This document shows, piece by piece, positions 1-6,301 of a stretch of 64,000 nucleotides of DNA (positions are counted from its first letter, which is position 1; each line of letters begins with the position of its first letter). A model generated the notes under the pieces. That model worked only from the letters and a program-made list of their open reading frames with translations, had not been told where the DNA came from and ran no database searches. This stretch comes from CAVSUZ01 sp963834715. GTDB taxonomy: Bacteria > Pseudomonadota > Alphaproteobacteria > Acetobacterales > Acetobacteraceae. A program made the translations under genes and the position numbers. Where the stretch lies: contig CAWIDE010000009.1 in assembly GCA_963834715.1 (NCBI GenBank), positions 300,227-364,226 of the forward strand, read 5' to 3'.

Positions 1-2
1 TA

Positions 3-896
3 GTGGCGCCCAACTCGCTAGTTCCGAGCGTCGGTCCATGTATTGTCGTGTCCGAATGCATCTCCGATCAACATTTCTTCCGTGGCTCCTTTGGCGGCAG
101 GGACGTGATACCGCTCTACCGTGATGCTGCTGGAACGCAACCGAACGTGACCACCGGGATTCTCGAAAAGCTCGGCCATGCCTATGGCGCCAAGCCTTCG
201 GCCGAGGATTTGGCCGCCTACGTCTACGCCCTGCTCGGCGGACAGTCCTATACTAAGCGGTTCTGGAACGAGCTAGAAACCCCTGGTCCCCGCGTTCCCC
301 TCACCAATGACGGCGACACCTTTTGCGAGGTAGCGAAGCTCGGCCGCCGTCTCATCTGGCTGCATACCTATGCCGAACGCTTCCGAGGCAAGGGTCAAGG
401 AGAGGAGGTGTCGCAGGGTGCGGCGCGGATCATCAAGGGCCTGTCAAGTAATCCGGCCCATTACCCCGACCACTATGCCTACGACGAAAAGGTTCACGAG
501 ATTGTCCTTGGCAGTGGTCGCTTTGGTCCGGTCAAGCCCGATGTTTGGCAGTTTGAGGTCTCTGGCCTCAAGGTTGTGCAGTCGTGGCTCGGTTATCGGA
601 TGAAGAAGCGGGCAGGCAAGAAATCTTCGCCGCTCGACGACATCCGCCCGGAACGCTGGACCCCAAAGATGAGCGATGAGCTTCTGGAACTACTCTGGGT
701 GCTGGAAGCAACCTTGGCAATGGAACCTCAGCTTGCCGCCGCGCTCGACAAGGTCGTGTCTGGCCCGTGTATCGCGGTGAGTGACCTCCCGACATCGGCC
801 GAGGCCGAACGAAAGGCCCCTCTTGTCGTTAGCACCGCAGGCGGCCTTCTCGAGATGATGGCGGTGGAAGACGAAGACGCTGATTACGATGGCTGA
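3..896 (+). CDS. Type ISP restriction-modification enzyme, C-terminal part (5' end outside window)
   Basis: The frame is open to the left edge, so only the last ~297 residues are visible and no start codon should be assigned. The visible part resembles the C-terminal target-recognition region of LlaBIII-like single-chain type ISP enzymes, which combine a nuclease, a helicase, an N6-adenine methyltransferase and a specificity domain. Supporting stretches are the block around residues 160-200 (YDEKVHEIVLGSG, then DVWQFEVSGLKVVQSWLGYR) and a later helical block (ELLELLWVLEAT) typical of the end of these proteins. The family assignment is by recognition of these motifs. A broken YgjP-like protease gene follows, a common neighbour of R-M genes. 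Whether the missing motor and methyltransferase parts are intact cannot be seen. Confidence 0.72.
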   Translation: MAPNSLVPSVGPCIVVSECISDQHFFRGSFGGRDVIPLYRDAAGTQPNVTTGILEKLGHAYGAKPSAEDLAAYVYALLGGQSYTKRFWNELETPGPRVPLTNDGDTFCEVAKLGRRLIWLHTYAERFRGKGQGEEVSQGAARIIKGLSSNPAHYPDHYAYDEKVHEIVLGSGRFGPVKPDVWQFEVSGLKVVQSWLGYRMKKRAGKKSSPLDDIRPERWTPKMSDELLELLWVLEATLAMEPQLAAALDKVVSGPCIAVSDLPTSAEAERKAPLVVSTAGGLLEMMAVEDEDADYDG

Positions 897-934
897 CCAT
901 CACGGTCTCCTCAACGGCTACTCCCCGTGCTCAT

Positions 935-1544
935 GTAAAAATCTCCGCTCCCTCACGCCTTAACATCGACGCAATCCGCGCCTTCGCGATTTCCAGGCTG
1001 ACTTGGATCAGGCAGCAGCAAACCAGATTCCGCGCCCAGCAGCGGGAGTCCCCACGCGAATACCTCGACCGCGAAAGCCATTACGTCCGGGGCAAGCGGT
1101 ATCTTATGAACATTATCGAATCCGAACGCCGCGCCGCAATCGAGATTTCACAGCCGTCTCATCGTGCACGTACGCCCGGGCGTAAGCGAGAGCAAGAAGC
1201 GCGAGACCGTGGAACACTGGTATCGCAACCTGATCAAAACCGCCGCACCACCTATTGTTTTTCAGTGGGAAAACAGGCTAAGTGTTAAGGTCAACCGGTT
1301 CTTCGTCCAGAGAATGAAAACGAAATGGGGAAGCTGCAGTCCCTCAACCGGCACGATCCGCCTGAACACGCAACTTGCTACCCGTCCGCCCGCCTGCCTG
1401 GAATACGTCATCCTTCACGAGATGGCGCATCTTCTCGAGCGGCATCACAACGATAGTTTCACGAAGATTTTGGACTCCTGCCTGCCCAACTGGCGGACTA
1501 CCCGGCAGTCGCTAAGCGAGCTCCCACTTGTCTCGTCCTGTTGA
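935..1544 (+). pseudogene. YgjP-like (DUF45) zinc metallopeptidase, frameshifted
   Basis: Two frames together give a YgjP/DUF45 family protein. From about 935 to 1150 one frame reads a helical N-terminal part including WIRQQQTRFRAQ and REYLDRESHYVRGKRYL. From about 1150 the next frame continues HSRLIVHVRPG and reaches the conserved RMKTKWGSC and the zinc site HEMAHLLERHH. The switch needs a one-base change near 1150. No convincing start codon leads the first frame, and the usual C-terminal DW-containing tail is missing. The family comprises cytosolic metal-dependent hydrolases often placed next to restriction genes, and here it follows a type ISP gene. It is most likely non-functional unless the shift is a sequencing error. 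Confidence 0.75.
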
Positions 1545-1565
1545 CTATAATCAAAATCGTCCGAC

Positions 1566-1704
1566 CGAAGCGTACACTTCGCCAGCTCCAAAATCCCCTA
1601 GGTGACCCTTTCGCCCAGCCCAAAAACCCCGAAGTGACCCTTTCACTTGTCTCAAAACTCGCGAAGTGACCCTTTCGAACCCCCCGCAAATCCCCGAAGC
1701 GACC
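1566..1704. repeat. Tandem array of five ~32-33 bp units centred on CGAAGTGACCCTTTCG
   Basis: Recognisable cores start at about 1570, 1602, 1634, 1666 and 1699, giving spacings of 32, 32, 32 and 33 bp. The second to fourth copies carry GTGACCCTTTC flanked by CGAA or TTCG half-sites; the first is diverged (CGAAG...CTTCG around 1566-1581) and the last reads GCGACCCCC. Between cores lie C- and A-rich linkers ending in CCCCGAA. The array lies directly downstream of the broken protease gene and about 100 bp before a second array with the same period but another core. No protein-coding function is supported. Confidence 0.75.
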
Positions 1705-1794
1705 CCCTCGGCCCCGCCTGCCTCCCTCCCGAACCTCTCCCCCGAAGAAGCCTCCATCTCATCTGCTGGATGCCAATTCAGTCGATCTGGCCTC

Positions 1795-1990
1795 GAATCG
1801 AATCGCCCATCGGTACCGTTGTCAACCCCCGCCAAACCCCGAACGGTACCGTTGTCAAGTCCCCCGAATCCCTCAACGGTACCGTTGTCAACCCCCCGAA
1901 AACCGCCATCGGTACCGATCCCAACCACCAGCCACGCCACTAGCGCTACCTCCCAATCTTACCCCTCCACCCCTCGCCTGGGCGACAACT
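1795..1990 (-). repeat. 33-bp palindromic array, element 1 (four units, minus orientation)
   Basis: GGTACC cores begin at 1812, 1845, 1878 and 1911, exactly 33 bp apart. Inner copies contain the 14-bp palindrome CAACGGTACCGTTG. Read on the minus strand the array starts with an ATCGGTACC copy, ends with GGTACCGATGGG followed by a TTCG-containing tail, and is preceded by a G-rich leader (up to about 1990) resembling those of the elements at 5.1 and 17.7 kb. Because 33 is a multiple of three, spurious reading frames run through it. It occupies the convergent gap between the protease remnant and the YCII gene. Confidence 0.85.
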
Positions 1991-2046
1991 TCTCCACCTC
2001 TCCGCGGGTCCGGTGGTGCTGCTCGAAATAAGCGATAGGCCGACTA

Positions 2047-2352
2047 TTACGATACCGACCCAATCCGCAAGTCCCACCGCCGGATGCTGACCGTGGTCAG
2101 TATGCCCGACCGGGTCCACGGATCAGCCGCCAACCGGCGTTCGATCTCCTGCTCGTCTCCGGCCCGGAATACCAGCAATACTTCACTGCTGCCCTCAAGC
2201 GGGCCGCCGAGGCGCACAAATCCCTCGGCCTCCAGGGCATTCATGAAAACGCGGTGGCCCTCCCAGTCGAGCTGCGCTTCCAGCGGCCGCTGCGGATCAT
2301 AAGGCGGTCCGTATCGGCGGATGACTGCAAACAACGCCCTGTCAGTTGCCAT
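2047..2352 (-). CDS. YCII-related domain protein
   Basis: A 101-residue protein with the layout of the YCII/YciI family: a small ferredoxin-like alpha/beta fold, here with a RYGPPYD start, a central PLEGSSEVLLVFRA strand-turn-strand and an EIERRLAADPW helix near the end. Members are small cytosolic proteins of mostly unknown reaction; some are hydrolases or dehydrochlorinases. It is the last gene of a tight minus-strand run, three bases after the cbpM stop, so it is probably cotranscribed with the DnaJ-like chaperone pair. Nothing here indicates a substrate. Confidence 0.75.
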   Translation of the reverse strand: MATDRALFAVIRRYGPPYDPQRPLEAQLDWEGHRVFMNALEAEGFVRLGGPLEGSSEVLLVFRAGDEQEIERRLAADPWTRSGILTTVSIRRWDLRIGSVS

Positions 2353-2355
2353 GGC

Positions 2356-2667
2356 CTAACCCAGCGCCTCCCAGATCGCGGCCCTGACCGGCTCGGGCTG
2401 CCGCTCGAGGGCCCGGAGCAAACGCCGCATCTGGCCCCTTAGCTCATAGAGCTGATCCAGGAGCGGCAGCATCATGGCGACGGTTTCCTCCGTCACCTCC
2501 ATGTCCCTCCGCAGGTCGTGGATAAGCTGCACCCGCGCGACGTCGATCTCCTGGAACTCCCACTCTTCGCCGGACTCATCCGGGCGGACCCAGCCGCGCT
2601 CGACCCAGGTTGTGAGCTCCCCGGACTCGAGGTCTGCAAACAGCGCGACCACCTCCTCGAACCGCAT
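2356..2667 (-). CDS. cbpM: Chaperone modulator CbpM
   Basis: A 103-residue protein of the CbpM family, with a MerR-like winged-helix start (RFEEVVALFADLESGELTTW) followed by a charged C-terminal helical part. CbpM binds the J domain of CbpA and inhibits its co-chaperone and DNA-binding activities. The assignment is supported by position: its start codon overlaps the cbpA stop as ATGA, the normal arrangement of the pair. The length is typical. Regulation cannot be read beyond membership of the same operon as the hydratase-like gene upstream. Confidence 0.88.
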   Translation of the reverse strand: MRFEEVVALFADLESGELTTWVERGWVRPDESGEEWEFQEIDVARVQLIHDLRRDMEVTEETVAMMLPLLDQLYELRGQMRRLLRALERQPEPVRAAIWEALG

Positions 2668-3593
2668 CAGCCCGTCTCCATGCCGGCACGTGGATTGAAG
2701 GCATGCCGCGGCTTCCAGTCACGCAGGAACGCTGCCAACTCCGGCTCGTCACCCGGCGGCTGCACGACCTTAAGCTCGACGTACTGATGCCCGTTCGCCC
2801 CGATGCCGCGGCCTCGGAGGCGGAGCCGGGTCCCGGTGCCTGACCCGGGAGGGATTGTCACCCGCACTCTTCCCTTGATCGTCGGCACCTCCAGGCTTGC
2901 CCCGAGCACCGCTTCCTGCAGCGTCACCGGAAGCTCCACCACGATGTCATTGTTTTCGCGACGGAAATACGGATGCGGGGCAATTGTCACCTCCACCAGT
3001 GCATCGCCAGGCGGGCCGTCCCCGATCCCCGGATGCCCCTGGCCCTTCAGCCGTAGCACATGCCCGTCCCGGACCCCGTGCGGAATTCGCACATCCAGAG
3101 TTTTGCCGTCCGGCAGATTGATCCGCCGCGTCGTGCCATTAGCGGCATCCAGGAAGCTGATGGTCAGGGAGTAATGCGCGTCCTGTCCGCGCATGCTGAA
3201 GCCGCGTCCGCCCGGGCGGCGCCCGGCGAAGGGTCCGGTGCCGCCGAACGCCTGGGCCAGGATGTCCTCCAGGTTCTCGGCCTCGAAGCCTTCTCCCGTG
3301 CTGTAGCGCCCCTGCTGTCCTCCGGCGTCGGCGTATTCCCGGTAGAACGGCCGGGCTCGAGGGGTTTCGTTGCCCTCTGCGTCGATCTCACCGCGGTCGT
3401 ATTTCGCCCGCTTGTCCTTGTCCGACAGGATGTCGTTGGCCTGGTTGATGGTCTTGAAGCGCTCCGCGACCTCCGGCTTTCCGGGGTTCAGGTCCGGGTG
3501 ATACTTTTTGGCCAGTTTGCGGTAGGCGGCGCGGATCTCCGCCTCGGAGGCGTCCCGCTTCAGCCCGAGAATCTCATACGGATCCTGCGCCAT
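2667..3593 (-). CDS. cbpA: Curved-DNA-binding protein CbpA, DnaJ-class co-chaperone
   Basis: A 308-residue DnaJ-like protein. Residues 4-70 form a J domain with the HPD triad at 32-34, which stimulates DnaK ATPase. A Gly/Phe-rich linker follows (about 70-135), then the two beta-barrel substrate-binding domains (GRVRVTIPPGSGTGTRLRLRG in two blocks) without the zinc-finger Cys motifs of true DnaJ, as expected for CbpA. Its start overlaps the stop of the hydratase-like gene (TAATG), and cbpM overlaps its stop, giving a translationally coupled cytosolic chaperone module. Confidence 0.92.
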   Translation of the reverse strand: MAQDPYEILGLKRDASEAEIRAAYRKLAKKYHPDLNPGKPEVAERFKTINQANDILSDKDKRAKYDRGEIDAEGNETPRARPFYREYADAGGQQGRYSTGEGFEAENLEDILAQAFGGTGPFAGRRPGGRGFSMRGQDAHYSLTISFLDAANGTTRRINLPDGKTLDVRIPHGVRDGHVLRLKGQGHPGIGDGPPGDALVEVTIAPHPYFRRENNDIVVELPVTLQEAVLGASLEVPTIKGRVRVTIPPGSGTGTRLRLRGRGIGANGHQYVELKVVQPPGDEPELAAFLRDWKPRHAFNPRAGMETG

Positions 3594-4372
3594 TATGTCC
3601 CCGACCAGACCGGCGCGCGTTTGGCCAGGAACGCGTCAATCCCCTCTGCAGCGTCGCGCGCCATCATGTTCCGCGTCATCACCTCCGAGGCATAGTGATA
3701 GGCTGCTTCCAGCTCCATCTCCGCCTGGCGGTAGAACGCTTCCTTGCCGATAGCGAGCGTCAGCGGGCTTTTGGCCGCGATCTGGCCGGCGAGGCGCGCT
3801 ACCTCGGCGTCCAGGTCAGTCTCGGGCACCACCCGGTTGATAAGGCCGATTTCGCGGGCCCGCTCGGCGCTAATGAGATCCCCGGTCAGCAGCATCTCCA
3901 TGGCCGGCTTGCGGCCGACGGCGCGGCTGAGGGCCACCATGGGCGTCGAGCAGAACAGGCCGATATTCACCCCAGGTGTGGCGAAGCGCGCGGTTTCCGC
4001 TGCGACGGCGAGATCGCAGGTGGCGACGAGCTGGCAGCCCGCGGCGGTTGCCACGCCGTGGACCCGGGCGATCACCGGCTTGGGCAGCCGCGTGATGGCC
4101 AGCATCAGGCGAGAGCAGGCGGCGAAGGTTGTTTCGATGAACTGGCGGCCGGGGTTGGCACGAAGCTCGCGGAGGTCGTGACCGGCGCAGAACCCTGGGC
4201 CGGCGCCGGCGATGACGACGACCTTGGTTGCCGCGTCCTCGGCGAGGCGGGCGAGTTCCGCGGTAAACGCCTCCATGAGGGCGAGGGAGAGGGCGTTCCG
4301 AGCCTCCGGCCGGTTCAGCGTCAGCCAGGCTATCCCGTCCCGGTCAGTTCGTCGGAGAACAGCGTCTTCCAT
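3593..4372 (-). CDS. Enoyl-CoA hydratase/isomerase family protein (ECHDC3-like), catalytic glutamates absent
   Basis: A 259-residue crotonase-fold protein starting at ATG 4372; the frame is open farther upstream but the family begins here (MEDAVLRRTD). The CoA oxyanion-hole motif GPGFCAGHDL and the second loop HGVATAAGCQL are present. At the two positions where classical hydratases carry catalytic glutamates this protein has Gln (GCQL) and Gly (FATPGVNIG), as in ECHDC3-type relatives, so standard hydration of 2-enoyl-CoA is doubtful although acyl-CoA binding is likely. It heads the operon with cbpA, cbpM and the YCII gene and is divergent from the antitoxin remnant 49 bp away. Confidence 0.85.
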   Translation of the reverse strand: MEDAVLRRTDRDGIAWLTLNRPEARNALSLALMEAFTAELARLAEDAATKVVVIAGAGPGFCAGHDLRELRANPGRQFIETTFAACSRLMLAITRLPKPVIARVHGVATAAGCQLVATCDLAVAAETARFATPGVNIGLFCSTPMVALSRAVGRKPAMEMLLTGDLISAERAREIGLINRVVPETDLDAEVARLAGQIAAKSPLTLAIGKEAFYRQAEMELEAAYHYASEVMTRNMMARDAAEGIDAFLAKRAPVWSGT

Positions 4373-4421
4373 GTGTATCGGGCCCCGCGAATTAGGCAAT
4401 GATTTGGTCGGAGGCTGGGGA

Positions 4422-4678
4422 GTGTCCAGGGCGGTTGAAACTGAGGGCGAAAAGCTGACATTCACTCTGGATGCCGACGTTTATGAGGGCTTGCAAACCG
4501 TGATCGGCTCGAGGCGGATCAGCCGTTTCCTGAATGATCTGGCGCGCCCTTACGTCGTTGGCGGCGATCTTGCCGCCGGCTACGCTGCCATGGCTGCGAT
4601 GAAGCGCGGGAAGCCCAGGCCTGGTCTGACGCGTTGATCGAAGACGTGGCCGTTGAGCCGAGCCGGCGTGAGCGATGA
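4422..4678 (+). pseudogene. Ribbon-helix-helix-type antitoxin gene, frameshifted
   Basis: A GTG start at 4422 preceded by GGAGG (4410-4414) begins a short antitoxin: LTFTLDADVYEGLQTVIG, then a helical GSRRISRFLNDLARPYV. The frame runs into a premature stop near 4637, but the next frame continues DEARE AQAWSDALIEDVAVEP to a stop at 4676-4678, exactly overlapping the toxin start. The change is explained by loss of one G near 4597. Such antitoxins bind their MazF/PemK toxin through the C-terminal tail that is lost here. The operon layout is normal for the family. A sequencing error cannot be excluded. Confidence 0.75.
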
Positions 4679-5011
4679 CATCATCCCTCGCCGAGGGGAA
4701 GTCTGGCTTGTATCGTTTGGCGGGTCTGTGGGCGAGGAGGTGCAGAAGACCCGTCCGGCGGTGGTGCTCAGTAATGACACGGCTAATGCGCTGCTGAACC
4801 GCGTGCAGGTGGTGCCGGTCTCGAACCAGGTCAGGCGCATTTACCCGGTTGAAGCCCGGGTGACCTTGAACGGAGCGGCTCGGAAGGTCATGGCCGACCA
4901 AATCGCCACTGTCAGCTCAGCAAGGGTAGGCTCCGCCGCCTGCTCGGGGTGCTGACCATGGAGGATGTCGAGAGCACCGCGCGAGTGGTCCGGCTGCAAC
5001 TCGGGCTTTAG
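4668..5011 (+). pseudogene. MazF/PemK-family endoribonuclease toxin, frameshifted
   Basis: GTG 4668 overlaps the antitoxin stop. The protein begins DDIIPRRGEVWLVSFG, with the conserved KTRPAVVLSND and VMADQIATVS blocks of MazF/PemK mRNA interferases. After VMADQIATVS the frame goes astray; the adjacent frame supplies GRLRRLLGVLTMEDVE and a normal end RLQLGL at 5009-5011. The break lies near 4917-4925, where CAGCT is followed by CAGCA, suggesting a small duplication. The catalytic N-terminal part survives but the last helix is lost, so activity is doubtful. Both members of this pair are thus broken. Confidence 0.78.
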
Positions 5012-5043
5012 GTGGGTTCGAAGCGGTGCATCCGGCGGCCGAT

Positions 5044-5275
5044 CCGGGTTGAATGGAGGGGATGGGCAGGGTAGAACATAGCACGAACGCTGGGGGTGCG
5101 CAGGTGGTTGGTGGATCGGTACCGTTGGGGGTTTTCGGGGGGTTGACAACGGTACCGTTGGGCGATTCCGGGGGGTTGACAACGGTACCGTTGGCCGATT
5201 CGGGGGACTTGACAACGGTACCGTTGGCGCATTCGGGGGGCTTGACAACGGTACCGATGGGAGTTTTGGTTCGCT
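5044..5275 (+). repeat. 33-bp palindromic array, element 2 (five units)
   Basis: GGTACC cores start at 5118, 5151, 5184, 5217 and 5250, an exact 33-bp period. Each inner unit reads TTGACAACGGTACCGTTGG followed by about 14 bp containing TTCGGGGG. The first core has the arm ATCGG on the left and the last has CCGAT on the right, so the array is bounded by inverted half-sites. A leader with GGTTGAATGGAGGGG and GTAGAAC (5045-5075) precedes it and GAGTTTTGGTTCG ends it. Leader and tail are shared with the element at 17.6 kb. It follows the broken toxin gene. Confidence 0.88.
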
Positions 5276-5347
5276 AGTGGAACTAGCGGCCTCGGGTCGG
5301 CGGTTTCAGTCAGCGTTAACGACCCGTTGTAGCGCTCTGGCTCATAA

Positions 5348-5770
5348 GTGGAGGATGCCGGACACGCCGTTGATCGCCGGGGAGAAGCCCCCTACCCTCC
5401 TGATCTGAAGGGTCGCGTGCGCGCGCTGGAAGACCTCGCCACTCGGACCACGGCGGCGATCGAGATGCTGAACCGGCAGGTTGCTGAACTGGCTGCGGAA
5501 CAACGTGGCCTGCGGGAGGACATGAACGCAGCGATCGGTGGGTTGCGGACCGAGGTGACCGCAGCAGTCGGTGAGTTCCGAGCGGAGGTGACCGCAGCGC
5601 TTCGCGGTATCTAGGCAGACATGCACGCGGAGTCTCGGGCGATGCGGGCCGATATCAATACCATGCGGGCCGAGCACCGCAGCGACTTCCGCATGTTGCT
5701 GGGCTAGATGATCGGGCTAGCTGCGGGCGGGTTTGGGCTTATTGCCCACGGCTTCCACTGGTTGCCGTAG
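5348..5770 (+). pseudogene. Coiled-coil protein with C-terminal membrane segment, two in-frame amber stops
   Basis: One frame reads an amphipathic coiled coil (RVRALEDLATRTTAAIEML, then repeats of the type EVTAAVGEFRAEVTAAL), stops at TAG 5612-5614, continues ADMHAESRAMRADINTMRAE and DFRMLLG to a second TAG at 5705-5707, and ends with a hydrophobic MIGLAAGGFGLIAHGF segment before the real stop at 5768-5770. All three parts are in phase, which makes a once-continuous gene of about 140 codons likely. Proteins of this layout are common unassigned small membrane-anchored coiled coils. The exact start is uncertain. Either two nonsense mutations or amber readthrough would explain the frame. Confidence 0.7.
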
Positions 5771-5879
5771 CCCGGCAGTTTCCGACGCTCGCTGCCATCG
5801 CGACGTGCCGCGGGCTCCGGGAGCAAATCCGGTAAGAACAGTTGCGCGGCGACTCCCTTCCGGTGCAAACACCCGGGCG

Positions 5880-6272
5880 ATGGACGAATTTGCTGAATCC
5901 CCTCGCGGGCAGTTGGCTCTGCGGACAGTTGCCATGCCGGCTGACACCAATCCCTCGGGCGACATTTTCGGCGGCTGGCTGATGTCGCTGATGGACCTTG
6001 CTGCCGGGACGGCCGCCCACGCCGAGGCCAAAGGCCGGGTCGCCACGGCGGCGGTTTCCAATCTTTCGTTCCACCAGCCGGTGAAGGTGGGTGATGTCGT
6101 CTGTTGCTACACGGAGGTGCGACGGATCGGCCGGACTTCGATGACGATCGGGGTCGAGGCGTGGGTGCTGCGGGACGGGCGAGAAGAGAAGTTCCAGGTC
6201 ACCGGCGGGGACTTTGTGTTGGTTGCGGTTGATAGGGATGGTAGGCCGAGGCCGGTGAGGAACAACGGTTAG
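5880..6272 (+). CDS. Acyl-CoA thioesterase, YciA-like hotdog fold
   Basis: A 130-residue hotdog protein starting at ATG 5880; the longer upstream frame has no similarity to the family. It carries the acyl-CoA thioesterase signature NPSGDIFGGWLMSLMDLA, with the active-site Asp, followed by SFHQPVKVGDVVCCY and a TSMTIGVEAWV strand. YciA/BFIT-type enzymes hydrolyse acyl-CoA to free acid and CoA in the cytosol. It stands alone between a broken coiled-coil gene and a glycosyltransferase, so the physiological substrate cannot be inferred. Confidence 0.85.
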   Translation: MDEFAESPRGQLALRTVAMPADTNPSGDIFGGWLMSLMDLAAGTAAHAEAKGRVATAAVSNLSFHQPVKVGDVVCCYTEVRRIGRTSMTIGVEAWVLRDGREEKFQVTGGDFVLVAVDRDGRPRPVRNNG

Positions 6273-6301
6273 CACGACTGCAATTGGTTTAAGGCCAGTC
6301 A

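Noticed and set aside
1551..1943. Coding frames through the repeat arrays (also near 4841-5277 and 17476-17814)
   Set aside because: They exist only because a 33-bp period keeps any frame open; the peptides are simple repeats with no start signals.
5118..5255. CRISPR array for the 33-bp repeats
   Set aside because: The whole unit is repetitive, the variable part is only ~14 bp and similar between units, and no cas gene is present.
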